DNA from: Aquimarina latercula DSM 2041
Lineage (GTDB): Bacteria; Bacteroidota; Bacteroidia; Flavobacteriales; Flavobacteriaceae
Reading direction: 5' to 3'
Assembly (NCBI RefSeq): GCF_000430645.1
Contig: NZ_AUMK01000010.1
Coordinates: forward strand, 1 to 64,000
DNA: 64,000 nucleotides
Part shown: piece by piece, positions 26,401-34,443 of the stretch
Numbering within the stretch: position 1 is the stretch's first letter
Layout of the letters: each line of letters begins with the position of its first letter
Position numbers and translations under genes: made by a program
Notes under the pieces: model-generated
Databases searched by the model: none
The model's input: only the letters and a program-made list of their open reading frames with translations
What the model was told of the DNA's origin: nothing

Positions 26401-27890
26401 TTAGATATATCCGCTACACCATTAAAACTAAACTTCATATTTGGATCGTCGGAAACTAATTTTCCGTCGAAAACAGGATCTTTTAGGTTCCCAAATACAT
26501 TCAAATCGGTATATGTATACCCGTTAAATTCGAATTTCCTGATATCTCCTTCTAATTTAGTATCAAGATTATCTAATGTAAAACCTCTTCCGTCTACATG
26601 TATATCAAATGCTGCATTTCCAAGATTTTTCTTACTTAATAATTGACCTACATTAAAATTATTAGAAATTACATTTCCATTATAAGTGGCGTTTTTTACA
26701 TTATCTAGATCACCTAATAAAACAAAAACATTAATTTTTCCTAACTGAGAAAAGAAGTCCATATCGACATCAACATCTTTAATCGTTACTATTGTTTGAC
26801 CCACACCTTTTACACTTCCTAATTGATAAAGTTGCTTTGGTAATGATTCTCCCAAGATGTTAGGCAATAAATTGACCAAGTCATAATAGTTCGTAGTCAA
26901 ATTCTTTAGATCACCATCTAATCTAAACTTAGAAACATTTGTTACCGCATTTCTAATTCTAATATCTCCTTGAATGATCGACCGATCTAATCCTGAAATA
27001 TCTGAATCTAGTATTTCGAAATCGTTTAGCGTACCCTTTAGTTTGGTGTTTTTTAAAATCAAATCTTCGTCATTACCAAACTCCTTATAAAAAGGTATTA
27101 AATCATTCGTAGAAACAGTAGCCTTATCAAAATTAGCAGTAATATTAACGCTGTTTTCAAAATCAACCAATCCACCACGTTCATATGAGAATACTATCTC
27201 TCCCTCTACTTTAGAATCAATAGTTTCCAATAATAACTCTCGAAAACGCATTTCTGTAGGAGTAATGGAAAAACCCGTTTTTAAATTAGAAACATTTAAT
27301 CCTCTATGATCTTTAAATGACAACAAATCTGTGGTTATATAAAAATCTTCTCCGTCAACTTTCAAACTTTCTGCATCTAATAAAATATCCCTTATCACAA
27401 CTATTCTTGGAGAACTAAGATTTTCATCAATGTAACTATATTTACTATTCTCCATAGTCACATTTCCTGTAGTGAGTAAAAACTTAGTATTAGATGTGGA
27501 AGTCTTACCTGTATTAAATTTTCTAATAAAAGTCATAAGGTTGTCGCTACGCTCACCTTTATACATTTTCATTCTAAAGGTTAAATCATCAATAGAAACA
27601 CTTCCTAATTCCGGTTGTCCTTTGGAAATCTCTCTTATATTCAGAATTGAAGTGGCGATATTTTTAGCATATATTAATGTATCCTTATGATGATCTTTTA
27701 CAAAAACTTCTTTTAAATTTACATCTCCTGAATAAGTCAAACCTACTCTACCCACATTGATATCTACATCATACTCATCATTAAGATAATTAGTGATTTT
27801 TTTACCTAAAAAAGTTTGAACTGCAGGAATGGAAAATAGTATCACTAATAGCACAAATAGCGAAATAAGGATAAGGAATATCCTTTTCAA
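23463..27890 (-). CDS. tamB: TamB-family inter-membrane lipid-transport protein
   Basis: The 1475-residue product has one N-terminal membrane anchor (residues about 4-22) followed by AsmA-like LGxxLxxxLN sequence (FLGKKITNYLNDEYDVDINV). More than 1000 residues of repeating beta-strands then form the expected groove. The C-terminal DUF490/TamB domain (about 1080-1440) has WGDFVAYEGSYNFRYGALVGKDFTV-like sequence, shown here as GKFNMWGDFVAYEGSYNF. TamB-type proteins bridge the periplasm and move phospholipids to the outer membrane. It is the first gene of a tamB-pfkA-mgsA run and is divergent from tsaD. Confidence 0.92.
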   Translation of the reverse strand: MKRIFLILISLFVLLVILFSIPAVQTFLGKKITNYLNDEYDVDINVGRVGLTYSGDVNLKEVFVKDHHKDTLIYAKNIATSILNIREISKGQPELGSVSIDDLTFRMKMYKGERSDNLMTFIRKFNTGKTSTSNTKFLLTTGNVTMENSKYSYIDENLSSPRIVVIRDILLDAESLKVDGEDFYITTDLLSFKDHRGLNVSNLKTGFSITPTEMRFRELLLETIDSKVEGEIVFSYERGGLVDFENSVNITANFDKATVSTNDLIPFYKEFGNDEDLILKNTKLKGTLNDFEILDSDISGLDRSIIQGDIRIRNAVTNVSKFRLDGDLKNLTTNYYDLVNLLPNILGESLPKQLYQLGSVKGVGQTIVTIKDVDVDMDFFSQLGKINVFVLLGDLDNVKNATYNGNVISNNFNVGQLLSKKNLGNAAFDIHVDGRGFTLDNLDTKLEGDIRKFEFNGYTYTDLNVFGNLKDPVFDGKLVSDDPNMKFSFNGVADISKEINNYDFTANVDHIDLHRLNFFTRDSISVFNGDVKMKMKGTGINDAFGTISFEKTLYKNQNASYYFDDFDITSSFDDKNVRTITVNSPDIIEGNVKGIFRFENVYDLFRNSIGSLYANFEPTEITDNEFMEFNFKIYNKIVDVFFPEIEFAPNTSIKGKVESNDSEFKLTFKSPSIKAFDNLMKEVDIQVDNKNPLFNTYVAIDSIDTKYYDVSKFSLINVTLNDTLFMRSEFKGGENNVDDYNLEFYHTINEDNNSVLGFKKSDFTFKGYTWYANRNKSKSSNKIIFDNNFQNIDIRAIRLSHEGEEINVSGTVTGKDNKDIKATFKDVDLNKITPYIENLKLSGVVDGDLKVFQDKGVYFPSSTVIIDKLAVNDSKLGELRMNASGNESLTEFTVNTRLVNEENVKILSAIGSIDVSGKDPDMNIDVDLERFNMSGFSQLGGIVISDLRGFVSGSAKVTGDYVNPSIDGLLRLNEAGLKVPYLNVDLDFDDDSRIVLSKQRFNFDDVSITDTKYKTKGVLGGYIGHQRFSKWDLGLTLNASERLLVLDTEEDEESLYYGTGFISGDATIEGPTDGLVINVNATTEEGTIFKIPLNESESIGDNSYIHFLSPEEKQARLAGKEIILEEIKGLELNFDLDVNNNALVEVVVDKKTGSSLKGRGAGTLLIEINTNGKFNMWGDFVAYEGSYNFRYGALVGKDFTVRSGGSINWDGSPTRAKLNLSAVYKTEANPAVLLENATINRKIPVEVVVDLNGELIQPDLNFNIELPNLSSVAKSELEYQLEDQATKELQALSLVTQGQFYSGNLDPTFITGNLVERAAGLVNGIFSGDDDKFTVGVNYVQGNRNVDQEAADQFGVTVSTQINNRILINGRVGVPIGGVSESVVTGDVEVEYLFNEDGTLKGKIFNRQNEIQYIGESQGYKQGLGLSYSVDFNNFGELWDKVFKSKKVKDSLSQKTKDTIDIEKPEFINFTDKNK

Positions 27891-27925
27891 TATTTTCCCG
27901 AATTTTTTGATACGTTTTATTGTTT

Positions 27926-27933
27926 TAACTTTG
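27926..27933 (+). promoter_or_regulatory. Candidate tsaD promoter
   Basis: TAACTTTG matches the Bacteroidota -7 consensus TAnnTTTG. A TTG at 27907-27909 lies 16 bases upstream as a possible -33 element. It is 39 bases before the tsaD ATG at 27972, within the 81-bp gap to the divergent tamB. Confidence 0.5.
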
Positions 27934-27971
27934 CTGACAATATTAACAATTTCTATGCCCTTTTCCTCATA

Positions 27972-28994
27972 ATGAGCTCACAAAATGTATACATCCTAGG
28001 TATTGAGTCTTCTTGCGATGACACCTCTGCTTCTATATTATGCAACGGTCGCGTGCTATCAAATGTTGTAGCATCACAAAAAATTCACGAACAATATGGT
28101 GGTGTTGTCCCAGAATTAGCTTCTAGGGCGCACCAGCAAAATATTGTTCCTGTTGTTGATCAAGCCATAAAACAGGCGAACATTAATAAATCCGATCTTA
28201 GTGCAATTGCTTTTACCAGAGGTCCTGGTCTAATGGGATCATTATTGGTAGGCACTTCTTTTGCTAAGTCATTAGCACTTTCGCTAGAAATTCCACTTAT
28301 TGATGTTAATCATATGCAAGCTCATATACTAGCACATTTTATTGATGAAGAGGATTTTGATAAACCAGAGTTTCCATTTCTTGCTTTAACTATTAGTGGA
28401 GGGCACACACAGATTGTAAAAGTTACTGATCATTTTGATATGAAAATTATTGGTGAAACAATCGATGATGCAGTTGGAGAAGCTTTTGATAAAAGTGCAA
28501 AAATATTAGGACTTCCTTATCCAGGAGGCCCTTTAATTGATAAAAAAGCGCAGTCTGGAAATCCAAAAGCGTTTCCTTTTACAAAACCTAGAGTCGATGG
28601 TTTAAACTTTAGTTTTAGCGGTCTCAAAACTGCTGTATTATACTTTGTTCAAAAAAAAGTTAAAGAGAACCCTGATTTCATAAAAGAGAATCTTGAAGAT
28701 GTTTGTGCTTCAATTCAATATACAATTATTAATATTCTTATTGACAAATTAAAGAAAGCTTCTAAGGAAACAGGAATAAAGGCCATTGCCATTGGTGGAG
28801 GAGTTTCTGCGAACTCTGGAATACGAAAAGCATTAAAAGAAGGGGAACATAAATACGGATGGAAAACTTTTGTCCCAAAATTTGAATACACTACAGATAA
28901 TGCAGCCATGATCGGTATTGTTGGTTATCTAAAATATTTAAAAAAGGATTTTACTGATATGAGTATTGTTGCTAAAGCCCGAATTAAGTTTTAA
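27972..28994 (+). CDS. tsaD: tRNA N6-adenosine threonylcarbamoyltransferase TsaD
   Basis: The 340-residue product has LGIESSCDDTSASIL at the N-terminus, GGVVPELASRAH, the metal-binding HMQAH (about 114-118), SGGHTQIVKV and DNAAMIGIVG near the end. With TsaB and TsaE it transfers threonylcarbamoyl to A37 of ANN-decoding tRNAs. The length is as expected. It is divergent from tamB and is followed by rsmE after 10 bases. Confidence 0.97.
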   Translation: MSSQNVYILGIESSCDDTSASILCNGRVLSNVVASQKIHEQYGGVVPELASRAHQQNIVPVVDQAIKQANINKSDLSAIAFTRGPGLMGSLLVGTSFAKSLALSLEIPLIDVNHMQAHILAHFIDEEDFDKPEFPFLALTISGGHTQIVKVTDHFDMKIIGETIDDAVGEAFDKSAKILGLPYPGGPLIDKKAQSGNPKAFPFTKPRVDGLNFSFSGLKTAVLYFVQKKVKENPDFIKENLEDVCASIQYTIINILIDKLKKASKETGIKAIAIGGGVSANSGIRKALKEGEHKYGWKTFVPKFEYTTDNAAMIGIVGYLKYLKKDFTDMSIVAKARIKF

Positions 28995-29004
28995 TTTTTC
29001 ACTT

Positions 29005-29709
29005 ATGCAGTTATTCTATAATAAGGATATTACAGAAACCACTCAAGAATTTCAATTTTCAAGAGAAGAAAGCAAACACATCACTAAAGTTTTACGAAAA
29101 AAAGAAGGTGATTTAGTACAAATCACCAATGGGTTAGGTCTATTATGTAAAGGGGTTATTACATTTTCAAGCCCTAATAAATGTATTATTCAATTAGAAG
29201 AAAGACATCATCAACCGTCTAAGGATTATAGATTACATCTTGCAGTTGCTCCTACTAAAATGAATGATCGCTATGAATGGTTTTTAGAAAAAGCTACAGA
29301 AATTGGCGTTGATGAAATTACTCCAATTATTTGTGATCACAGTGAACGAAAAATAATCAAACCAGAACGATTTGAACGTATATTACAAAGTGCTATGAAA
29401 CAATCACTTCAATTGTATTTGCCTATATTAAACAAAGCTATTTCTTTTAAGGAATTTTTAAAAAAAGATACTTCGGACCAGTTACTTATTGCACATTGTG
29501 AAGAAACTAAGAAACAATCTTTAAAGGATATTCTTAAATTACATAGTGCCACTACATTATTAATAGGTCCCGAAGGAGATTTTTCTACCAAAGAAATTGA
29601 GAGCGCTTTAAAAAAAGGAGTTATCCCTGTTACTTTAGGAGAAACAAGATTAAGAACAGAAACCGCTGCTATTGTTGCAACGCATAGTGTCGCTTTTTTA
29701 AATTCGTAG
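29005..29709 (+). CDS. rsmE: 16S rRNA (uracil1498-N3)-methyltransferase RsmE
   Basis: I chose the ATG at 29005 (MQLFYNKDITETTQEFQFSR). The longer frame from 28966 would overlap tsaD and lacks family sequence. The 234-residue product has HITKVLRKKEGD, the PUA-like N-terminus, LAVAPTKMNDRYEWFLEKAT, and the SPOUT knot LLIGPEGDFSTKEIE with LGETRLRTETAAIVA. It methylates U1498 of 16S rRNA. It is transcribed with tsaD. Confidence 0.95.
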   Translation: MQLFYNKDITETTQEFQFSREESKHITKVLRKKEGDLVQITNGLGLLCKGVITFSSPNKCIIQLEERHHQPSKDYRLHLAVAPTKMNDRYEWFLEKATEIGVDEITPIICDHSERKIIKPERFERILQSAMKQSLQLYLPILNKAISFKEFLKKDTSDQLLIAHCEETKKQSLKDILKLHSATTLLIGPEGDFSTKEIESALKKGVIPVTLGETRLRTETAAIVATHSVAFLNS

Positions 29710-29751
29710 TTTAAATAATTAATATCTTTACAAAATCTAATAACCAAGATT

Positions 29752-30894
29752 ATGATTGTAAAAATTAGAATATCCATCTGTGTTATTGTTTTTTTTGCAA
29801 GTTGTTCATCGAATGACAATTCCAGTACAAGTTCTGATTCTCCGGATCCCTCACTCAATACAATTAGTAGTTTAGAATATATCGATGAAATAATAATTAC
29901 TAATGACCCTATTGATCATGTTCCTACAGGAGGCTTTTCTGGTATTGATTATAAAAACGATACTTGGTACATAATAAGTGACGGATCAAACCCTATCAGA
30001 TATTACATAGCCCACATTGCCTTTAACCAAGAAGGTTTCTCAAATGCCTCCATCGGTTCGCTAATAGAAATTAAGGATGAAATAGGAACTTCCATTCCAG
30101 AAAATGAAATAAACCCTGAGGCTATTAGATTCGATATTGACACAGGTAATATCATTTATACCAGTGAAGGTTCTATTAGCAACAACGTTGATCCAGCCCT
30201 ATTAGAGATAGAACCTAATGGCACTCAATTACGCAGTTTCGTACTACCAGAAAATTTAAATGCCAATACAACAAATGATCAATCCGGACCAAGACATAAT
30301 GGTACATTAGAATCATTGTGTATTAGTTTTGATTCCAATGCATATTGGATTGGCATGGAACTTCCATTAATTGAGGATGGACCAGAACCAACAACTACAG
30401 AAACAGAATCTCCAGTTCGTATTACTCGAATTAATAAAACAAATGGCACACCAGAAAGACAGTTTGTATATGAGCTGGATGCTGTTGATCGCGAACCTGC
30501 TTTAGGAACAACATTTAGCATTAACGGACTGGTTGAAATTTTAGAATATGATGAAAATCAATTTCTTTTTCTAGAAAGATCTTTTTCTTCAGGATATTTG
30601 GATGGAGGTAACACTATAAAAATTTATAATGTTGATGCTACCAATGCAAGCAATACACTAAACACTAGCTCTATTTCATCAGAAACAGTAATCAAAGCTG
30701 CTAAAACACTTTTGTTTGAATTTAACAGTATCCGTAGTGAATTGACTAATAATACTGTGGATAATATTGAAGGAATAACTTTTGGCCCTCTATTTTCTGA
30801 TGGAAGTAAATCTCTGATTGTTATTTCTGATAACAATTTCAATGCCTTTTTACCGCAACTAAATCAGGTAATCCTTTTTAAAATAATTCCTTAA
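29752..30894 (+). CDS. Lipoprotein with esterase-like/phytase-like beta-propeller domain
   Basis: The 380-residue product has an SPII signal with the lipobox FFASC (Cys about 18). It then has a Ser/Asp-rich linker and a domain with GGFSGIDYKNDTWYIISD, INPEAIRFD, NGTLESLCISFDSNAYWIG and DNIEGITFGPLF. These motifs fit the esterase-like activity of phytase family (beta-propeller), in which Glu residues after N-x-E(G/S) hold metal. The location is the cell surface or periplasm. It lies 42 bases after rsmE. The substrate is unknown. Confidence 0.8.
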   Translation: MIVKIRISICVIVFFASCSSNDNSSTSSDSPDPSLNTISSLEYIDEIIITNDPIDHVPTGGFSGIDYKNDTWYIISDGSNPIRYYIAHIAFNQEGFSNASIGSLIEIKDEIGTSIPENEINPEAIRFDIDTGNIIYTSEGSISNNVDPALLEIEPNGTQLRSFVLPENLNANTTNDQSGPRHNGTLESLCISFDSNAYWIGMELPLIEDGPEPTTTETESPVRITRINKTNGTPERQFVYELDAVDREPALGTTFSINGLVEILEYDENQFLFLERSFSSGYLDGGNTIKIYNVDATNASNTLNTSSISSETVIKAAKTLLFEFNSIRSELTNNTVDNIEGITFGPLFSDGSKSLIVISDNNFNAFLPQLNQVILFKIIP

Positions 30895-31051
30895 TAACAT
30901 AAACTTAAAATATTTTTACTTTTAACTATCAGTATTCAATAGTAGTGTTAAGTTATAATTAAGAATGCATAGTTTGTTCCAAACGATGGTTTTACGATAC
31001 TCATTTCTTTGTATATTGCTAAACTATTTTCACTCAATTATAATTACTATT

Positions 31052-33163
31052 ATGAAAAAACTTTATTTTTTATTTTTTACTATTTCATTATCAATAAGCT
31101 CTTTTGCGCAATCTACAGGGGATATAGCATTTGTCGCTTATAATGCAGATGGAGATGACGATTTTGCAATTGTTGCGTTGGCCGATATAGCTGCAAACAC
31201 TACTATTTATTTTTCAGATGATGAACTTGATGGAATGGCAGCGTTTGTTGATTCTAATGAAGGAAACATCCAATGGGACACTCCTAACTCTGTAATAGCT
31301 GCTGGTACTATTGTTGTTTTTACTGACACTGATAGTGATGGGAATGCTTCTTATGGAGCTTCTTTAGGAACTCTTACTCAAGTAGGAAGTGGAACCATAA
31401 ATCTCGCAGGTGGTGGAGATTCTTTATTAGCGTACCTTGGTACTGACGAAAACACTCCTACTACATTTTTAGCAGGTATTCAGTATGCAAATAGTGTTGG
31501 GGATTTAACAGGTTCTGGATTAACTGATGGATCTACATTCATTACAATTGCTACTTCAGGAAGCCCTGATGGAGGTCAATATAGTGGATCTAGAAATTCT
31601 GAAACTTCATTTGCCAACTACATTCCTTTAATAGCTAACCCAGCGAATTGGACAACCGAATCATCGGATGGGGAATTGATATTACCAATAAACACTAATA
31701 ACTTTGTCGAATCAGCTACAGGTACTTCAACAATTTCTATAAGCGGAGCTATATCAGGTCTTGATTATTTTGAAAACAATGGTCCTTCTTCTGAAGATAC
31801 ATTTACAGTTTCAGGAACTAATCTAACTTCTGACATTACCGTAACAGCTCCGATGAACTTTGAAATTTCTACAACTACAGGTACAGGATTTGGATCTTCT
31901 GCTACATTAACGCCCACAACAGGAACTGTTTCTACAACTACAATTTATGTTCGTTTAGCTGCTAACTTGGTATCTAACTCTTATATGGGAGACGCTACAG
32001 CTTCTTCAGCAGGTGCTACTGACCAAACAGTAATGTTAAGCGGTACAGTATCACCCGACGATCCTCAATTTACTATATCAGGTTTTATCGGAGACTTTTC
32101 GTATTTTGAAGGTGAGGGTCCTTCTACAGAAGATAGCTTTAATGTAGAAGGTTTATTTCTTACTGGAAATATAACAATAACCGCTCCTGCCAATTTTGAA
32201 GTATCTCTTACTACAGGAACAGGCTTTGGTTCTTCTGTTAGTATTACTCCTACTATGGGAACTATTAACAATACGGAAGTTTTTGTAAGATTGATAACAG
32301 GTTTAGCCCCTAATTCATTTACTGGAGATATTACCGTATCTACTACTGGCACTACAGACCAAACTATTTCTTTAACTGGAATTGTATATCAAACACCGGT
32401 TTGCGCAAATGTTGGCGATATCATCATTACTGAAATTATGCAAAACCCTGTTTCTGATGGGGATGATCCTAATGGAGAATATTTTGAATTATACAATACT
32501 ACTTCAAGTCCAATAGATATTGCTAGTTGGACTATCAAAGATGATGATGGCGTTAATGATTTTCATGTAATAGCAAATTCGTTAGTCATACCGGCAAATG
32601 GATATATAGTTATTGGAGACCCTAACGGTAGCATTGTATTAGATTATGCTTATGAAGCACGTGATGTATTTTTAGGAAATAGTACGGATGGTATTATTAT
32701 AGAATGTGGTTCTACAGTTATTGATCAGGTAATCTGGGATAATGGAGCTACCTTCCCTGATCCTACTGGAGCTAGTATGGAATTATCAATCAATGACCTA
32801 AATAGCGTTGCTAATGATGATGGAGCTAACTGGGCAGAGGCGGTTACAGCTTTTGGTAGTGGTGACCTCGGTACACCAGGTGATGCTAATGATAATGCTA
32901 GTACTTTATCTGTTGATGATTTTGATGAAAAATTAGAAAACTTTAATATGTTTCCTAATCCAACAAATACAGGTTTTGTTAATATCACAACTACATCAAA
33001 TTCAGCTACTACTGTTAGCGTATTTGATATGTTAGGTAAGCAAGTTATTTCTGAAACTTTAAATAACAATCTTCTTAACGTATCTAATCTCAATGCTGGC
33101 ATTTATCTAATTAGATTGGATCAAACCAGTGGTTCTGTTACGAAAAAGCTTGTGATAGAATAG
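31052..33163 (+). CDS. T9SS cargo with lamin-tail domain and C-terminal sorting domain
   Basis: I chose the ATG at 31052 because it gives a signal peptide (MKKLYFLFFTISLSISSFAQ); the frame opens at 30965 with unlike sequence. The 703-residue product has an N-terminal domain resembling those of secreted nuclease-like proteins (TGDIAFVAYNADGDDDFAIV). Two tandem repeats follow (SISGAISGLDYFENNGPSSE and TISGFIGDFSYFEGEGPSTE), each with EISTTTGTGFGSS-type strands. A lamin-tail domain comes next (about 475-600, DIIITEIMQNP to YFELYNTTSSPIDI). The type A T9SS sorting domain (about 628-703) has FNMFPNPTNTGFVNI and LNAGIYLIRL. It is secreted or surface bound; function is unknown. Confidence 0.85.
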   Translation: MKKLYFLFFTISLSISSFAQSTGDIAFVAYNADGDDDFAIVALADIAANTTIYFSDDELDGMAAFVDSNEGNIQWDTPNSVIAAGTIVVFTDTDSDGNASYGASLGTLTQVGSGTINLAGGGDSLLAYLGTDENTPTTFLAGIQYANSVGDLTGSGLTDGSTFITIATSGSPDGGQYSGSRNSETSFANYIPLIANPANWTTESSDGELILPINTNNFVESATGTSTISISGAISGLDYFENNGPSSEDTFTVSGTNLTSDITVTAPMNFEISTTTGTGFGSSATLTPTTGTVSTTTIYVRLAANLVSNSYMGDATASSAGATDQTVMLSGTVSPDDPQFTISGFIGDFSYFEGEGPSTEDSFNVEGLFLTGNITITAPANFEVSLTTGTGFGSSVSITPTMGTINNTEVFVRLITGLAPNSFTGDITVSTTGTTDQTISLTGIVYQTPVCANVGDIIITEIMQNPVSDGDDPNGEYFELYNTTSSPIDIASWTIKDDDGVNDFHVIANSLVIPANGYIVIGDPNGSIVLDYAYEARDVFLGNSTDGIIIECGSTVIDQVIWDNGATFPDPTGASMELSINDLNSVANDDGANWAEAVTAFGSGDLGTPGDANDNASTLSVDDFDEKLENFNMFPNPTNTGFVNITTTSNSATTVSVFDMLGKQVISETLNNNLLNVSNLNAGIYLIRLDQTSGSVTKKLVIE

Positions 33164-33185
33164 TATAATACATATAACTGATATA

Positions 33186-33225
33186 ATATAAAGGGCATTA
33201 TCTATCCGGATAATGCCCTTTATAT
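33186..33225. terminator. Bidirectional terminator hairpin
   Basis: Arms 33186-33202 and 33209-33225 are exact reverse complements (17 bp) around a 6-base loop, with AT-rich tails both sides. It sits between the convergent T9SS cargo gene (ends 33163) and the GNAT-like gene (ends 33253). Confidence 0.8.
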
Positions 33226-33252
33226 TTTTAAATTTTATTAATAAAACCAATA

Positions 33253-34074
33253 CTAATCATAATATATCCAAATATTTTCCTCTCTATATTCTCCATAGTT
33301 CTCTTCTAGATCTACCGCTACCAAATTTAGAGCTCCATCTATTTTATAACTACCTGATTCAGTAATTTTTTTACCTAATAATTCTTCCCAGAAACTTATA
33401 TTACCTCTAACATTCATAGAGTTTTCACAAACCTTAATAAGAGTTGCTCCACTTTCTAAATGAGTTCTTATCCAAGGATCATAGACTTTATTGTTCTTCT
33501 TTAAGTCGATATAATCTTTCATCAATAATTGTGGATGATTATGCTTTAAAATTGGTCGTATCGGAATTATGAGTTTATCTAACCCAAGACTCTTTCTAAT
33601 TTCTTTTCCTTTAGATATTAATAACTTACTATATCCTTGACCTTGGTATTTTTTTGTTACAATAATCTGCAGACCTCCTAAAATATTGGGTAGTACATTA
33701 TCCTCAAAATCTGAAATCCCTTTTCTAAGAAGCCAATCCCATCCTTCCTGAGGTAAATCTTCCAACATTTGGTCCCAAAATATGGGGATTGCATTCATAA
33801 AACCCAAAAGATCATTATTAGAATCAACCATGAAAACCTGAGTGTGAGGAAAATAATTTTCCAGCCTACTCCAATACTCTTCTGTAACCCTAGATCTTAA
33901 AATAATTTCTGGAAAGGCTTCGGTGATAGCAGATTTATACTGTTTTATAAGAGAGCTATCTAAATCAGAATACTTAAGGTATGTTATCAAATTAATTCTA
34001 TTGTTATTGAAAATTCTTAATACATTGTATTTGGATTCGCTGACTTTTTTGGAATTTGCTGTATTGAGTCCCAA
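33253..34074 (-). CDS. GNAT-like N-acetyltransferase
   Basis: The frame gives 273 residues. The region around residues 140-175 (QIIVTKKYQGQGYSKLLISK) contains the acetyl-CoA loop Q-x-x-G-x-G/Y of the GNAT fold. LGFMNAIPIFW lies before it and a HPQLLMKDYIDLK segment follows. The start is uncertain: the ATG at 34074 overlaps the upstream gene by 58 bases and its first 28 codons are out of frame with that gene's C-terminus. A TTG at 33990 (ahead of ITYLKYSDLD) would avoid the overlap and keep all family sequence. The acceptor substrate is unknown. Confidence 0.75.
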   Translation of the reverse strand: MGLNTANSKKVSESKYNVLRIFNNNRINLITYLKYSDLDSSLIKQYKSAITEAFPEIILRSRVTEEYWSRLENYFPHTQVFMVDSNNDLLGFMNAIPIFWDQMLEDLPQEGWDWLLRKGISDFEDNVLPNILGGLQIIVTKKYQGQGYSKLLISKGKEIRKSLGLDKLIIPIRPILKHNHPQLLMKDYIDLKKNNKVYDPWIRTHLESGATLIKVCENSMNVRGNISFWEELLGKKITESGSYKIDGALNLVAVDLEENYGEYREENIWIYYD

Positions 34075-34394
34075 TGTTCACATATTTTTCCATTTTTGTC
34101 AAAACGAAAAAAGTCCATCGTTACATATTCATCATTTCCCGGCCAAGTTTGGTGTGTATGAAGCGATACTAGATCTCCTTCAGCAATACATCTTACAAAC
34201 TCTATGGATTTATTCGGATATTCTTGTTGCATTCTTTCAAAATAAGATATAAACCCTTCTGTTCCATCTGCCACATCAGGATTATGCTGAATATATTCAT
34301 TACCAAGATATTTCTCCACGGCTTCTTTAGGTTTACCTTCATAAGCCATTTTATAAAAAGCAATAGCATTTTTTTTATTTTCCTCTAGATTCAT
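34017..34394 (-). CDS. SnoaL-like/NTF2-fold protein
   Basis: The 125-residue product has the SnoaL pattern: AIAFYKMAYEGKPKEAVEKY, then GNEYIQHNPDVADG (the YIQHNP signature), EGDLVSLHTHQTW, and FFRFDKNGKICEHWDSIQQIP at the end. Proteins of this group bind or turn over small ligands in a cone-shaped pocket. No catalytic role can be assigned. It lies 49 bases after the DUF885 gene on the same strand and before the GNAT-like gene. Confidence 0.85.
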   Translation of the reverse strand: MNLEENKKNAIAFYKMAYEGKPKEAVEKYLGNEYIQHNPDVADGTEGFISYFERMQQEYPNKSIEFVRCIAEGDLVSLHTHQTWPGNDEYVTMDFFRFDKNGKICEHWDSIQQIPKKSANPNTMY

Positions 34395-34443
34395 ACTCTA
34401 TAATTATACTTGTCTTTTTAAACAAAATCAATTACGATTTCTT

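Noticed and set aside
28966-29004. Longer rsmE start
   Set aside because: It would overlap tsaD and adds residues with no likeness to RsmE; the ATG at 29005 starts exactly at the family N-terminus.
29409-29858. 149-codon minus-strand frame across the rsmE/phytase-like boundary
   Set aside because: It is antisense to two well-supported genes and has no family motif.
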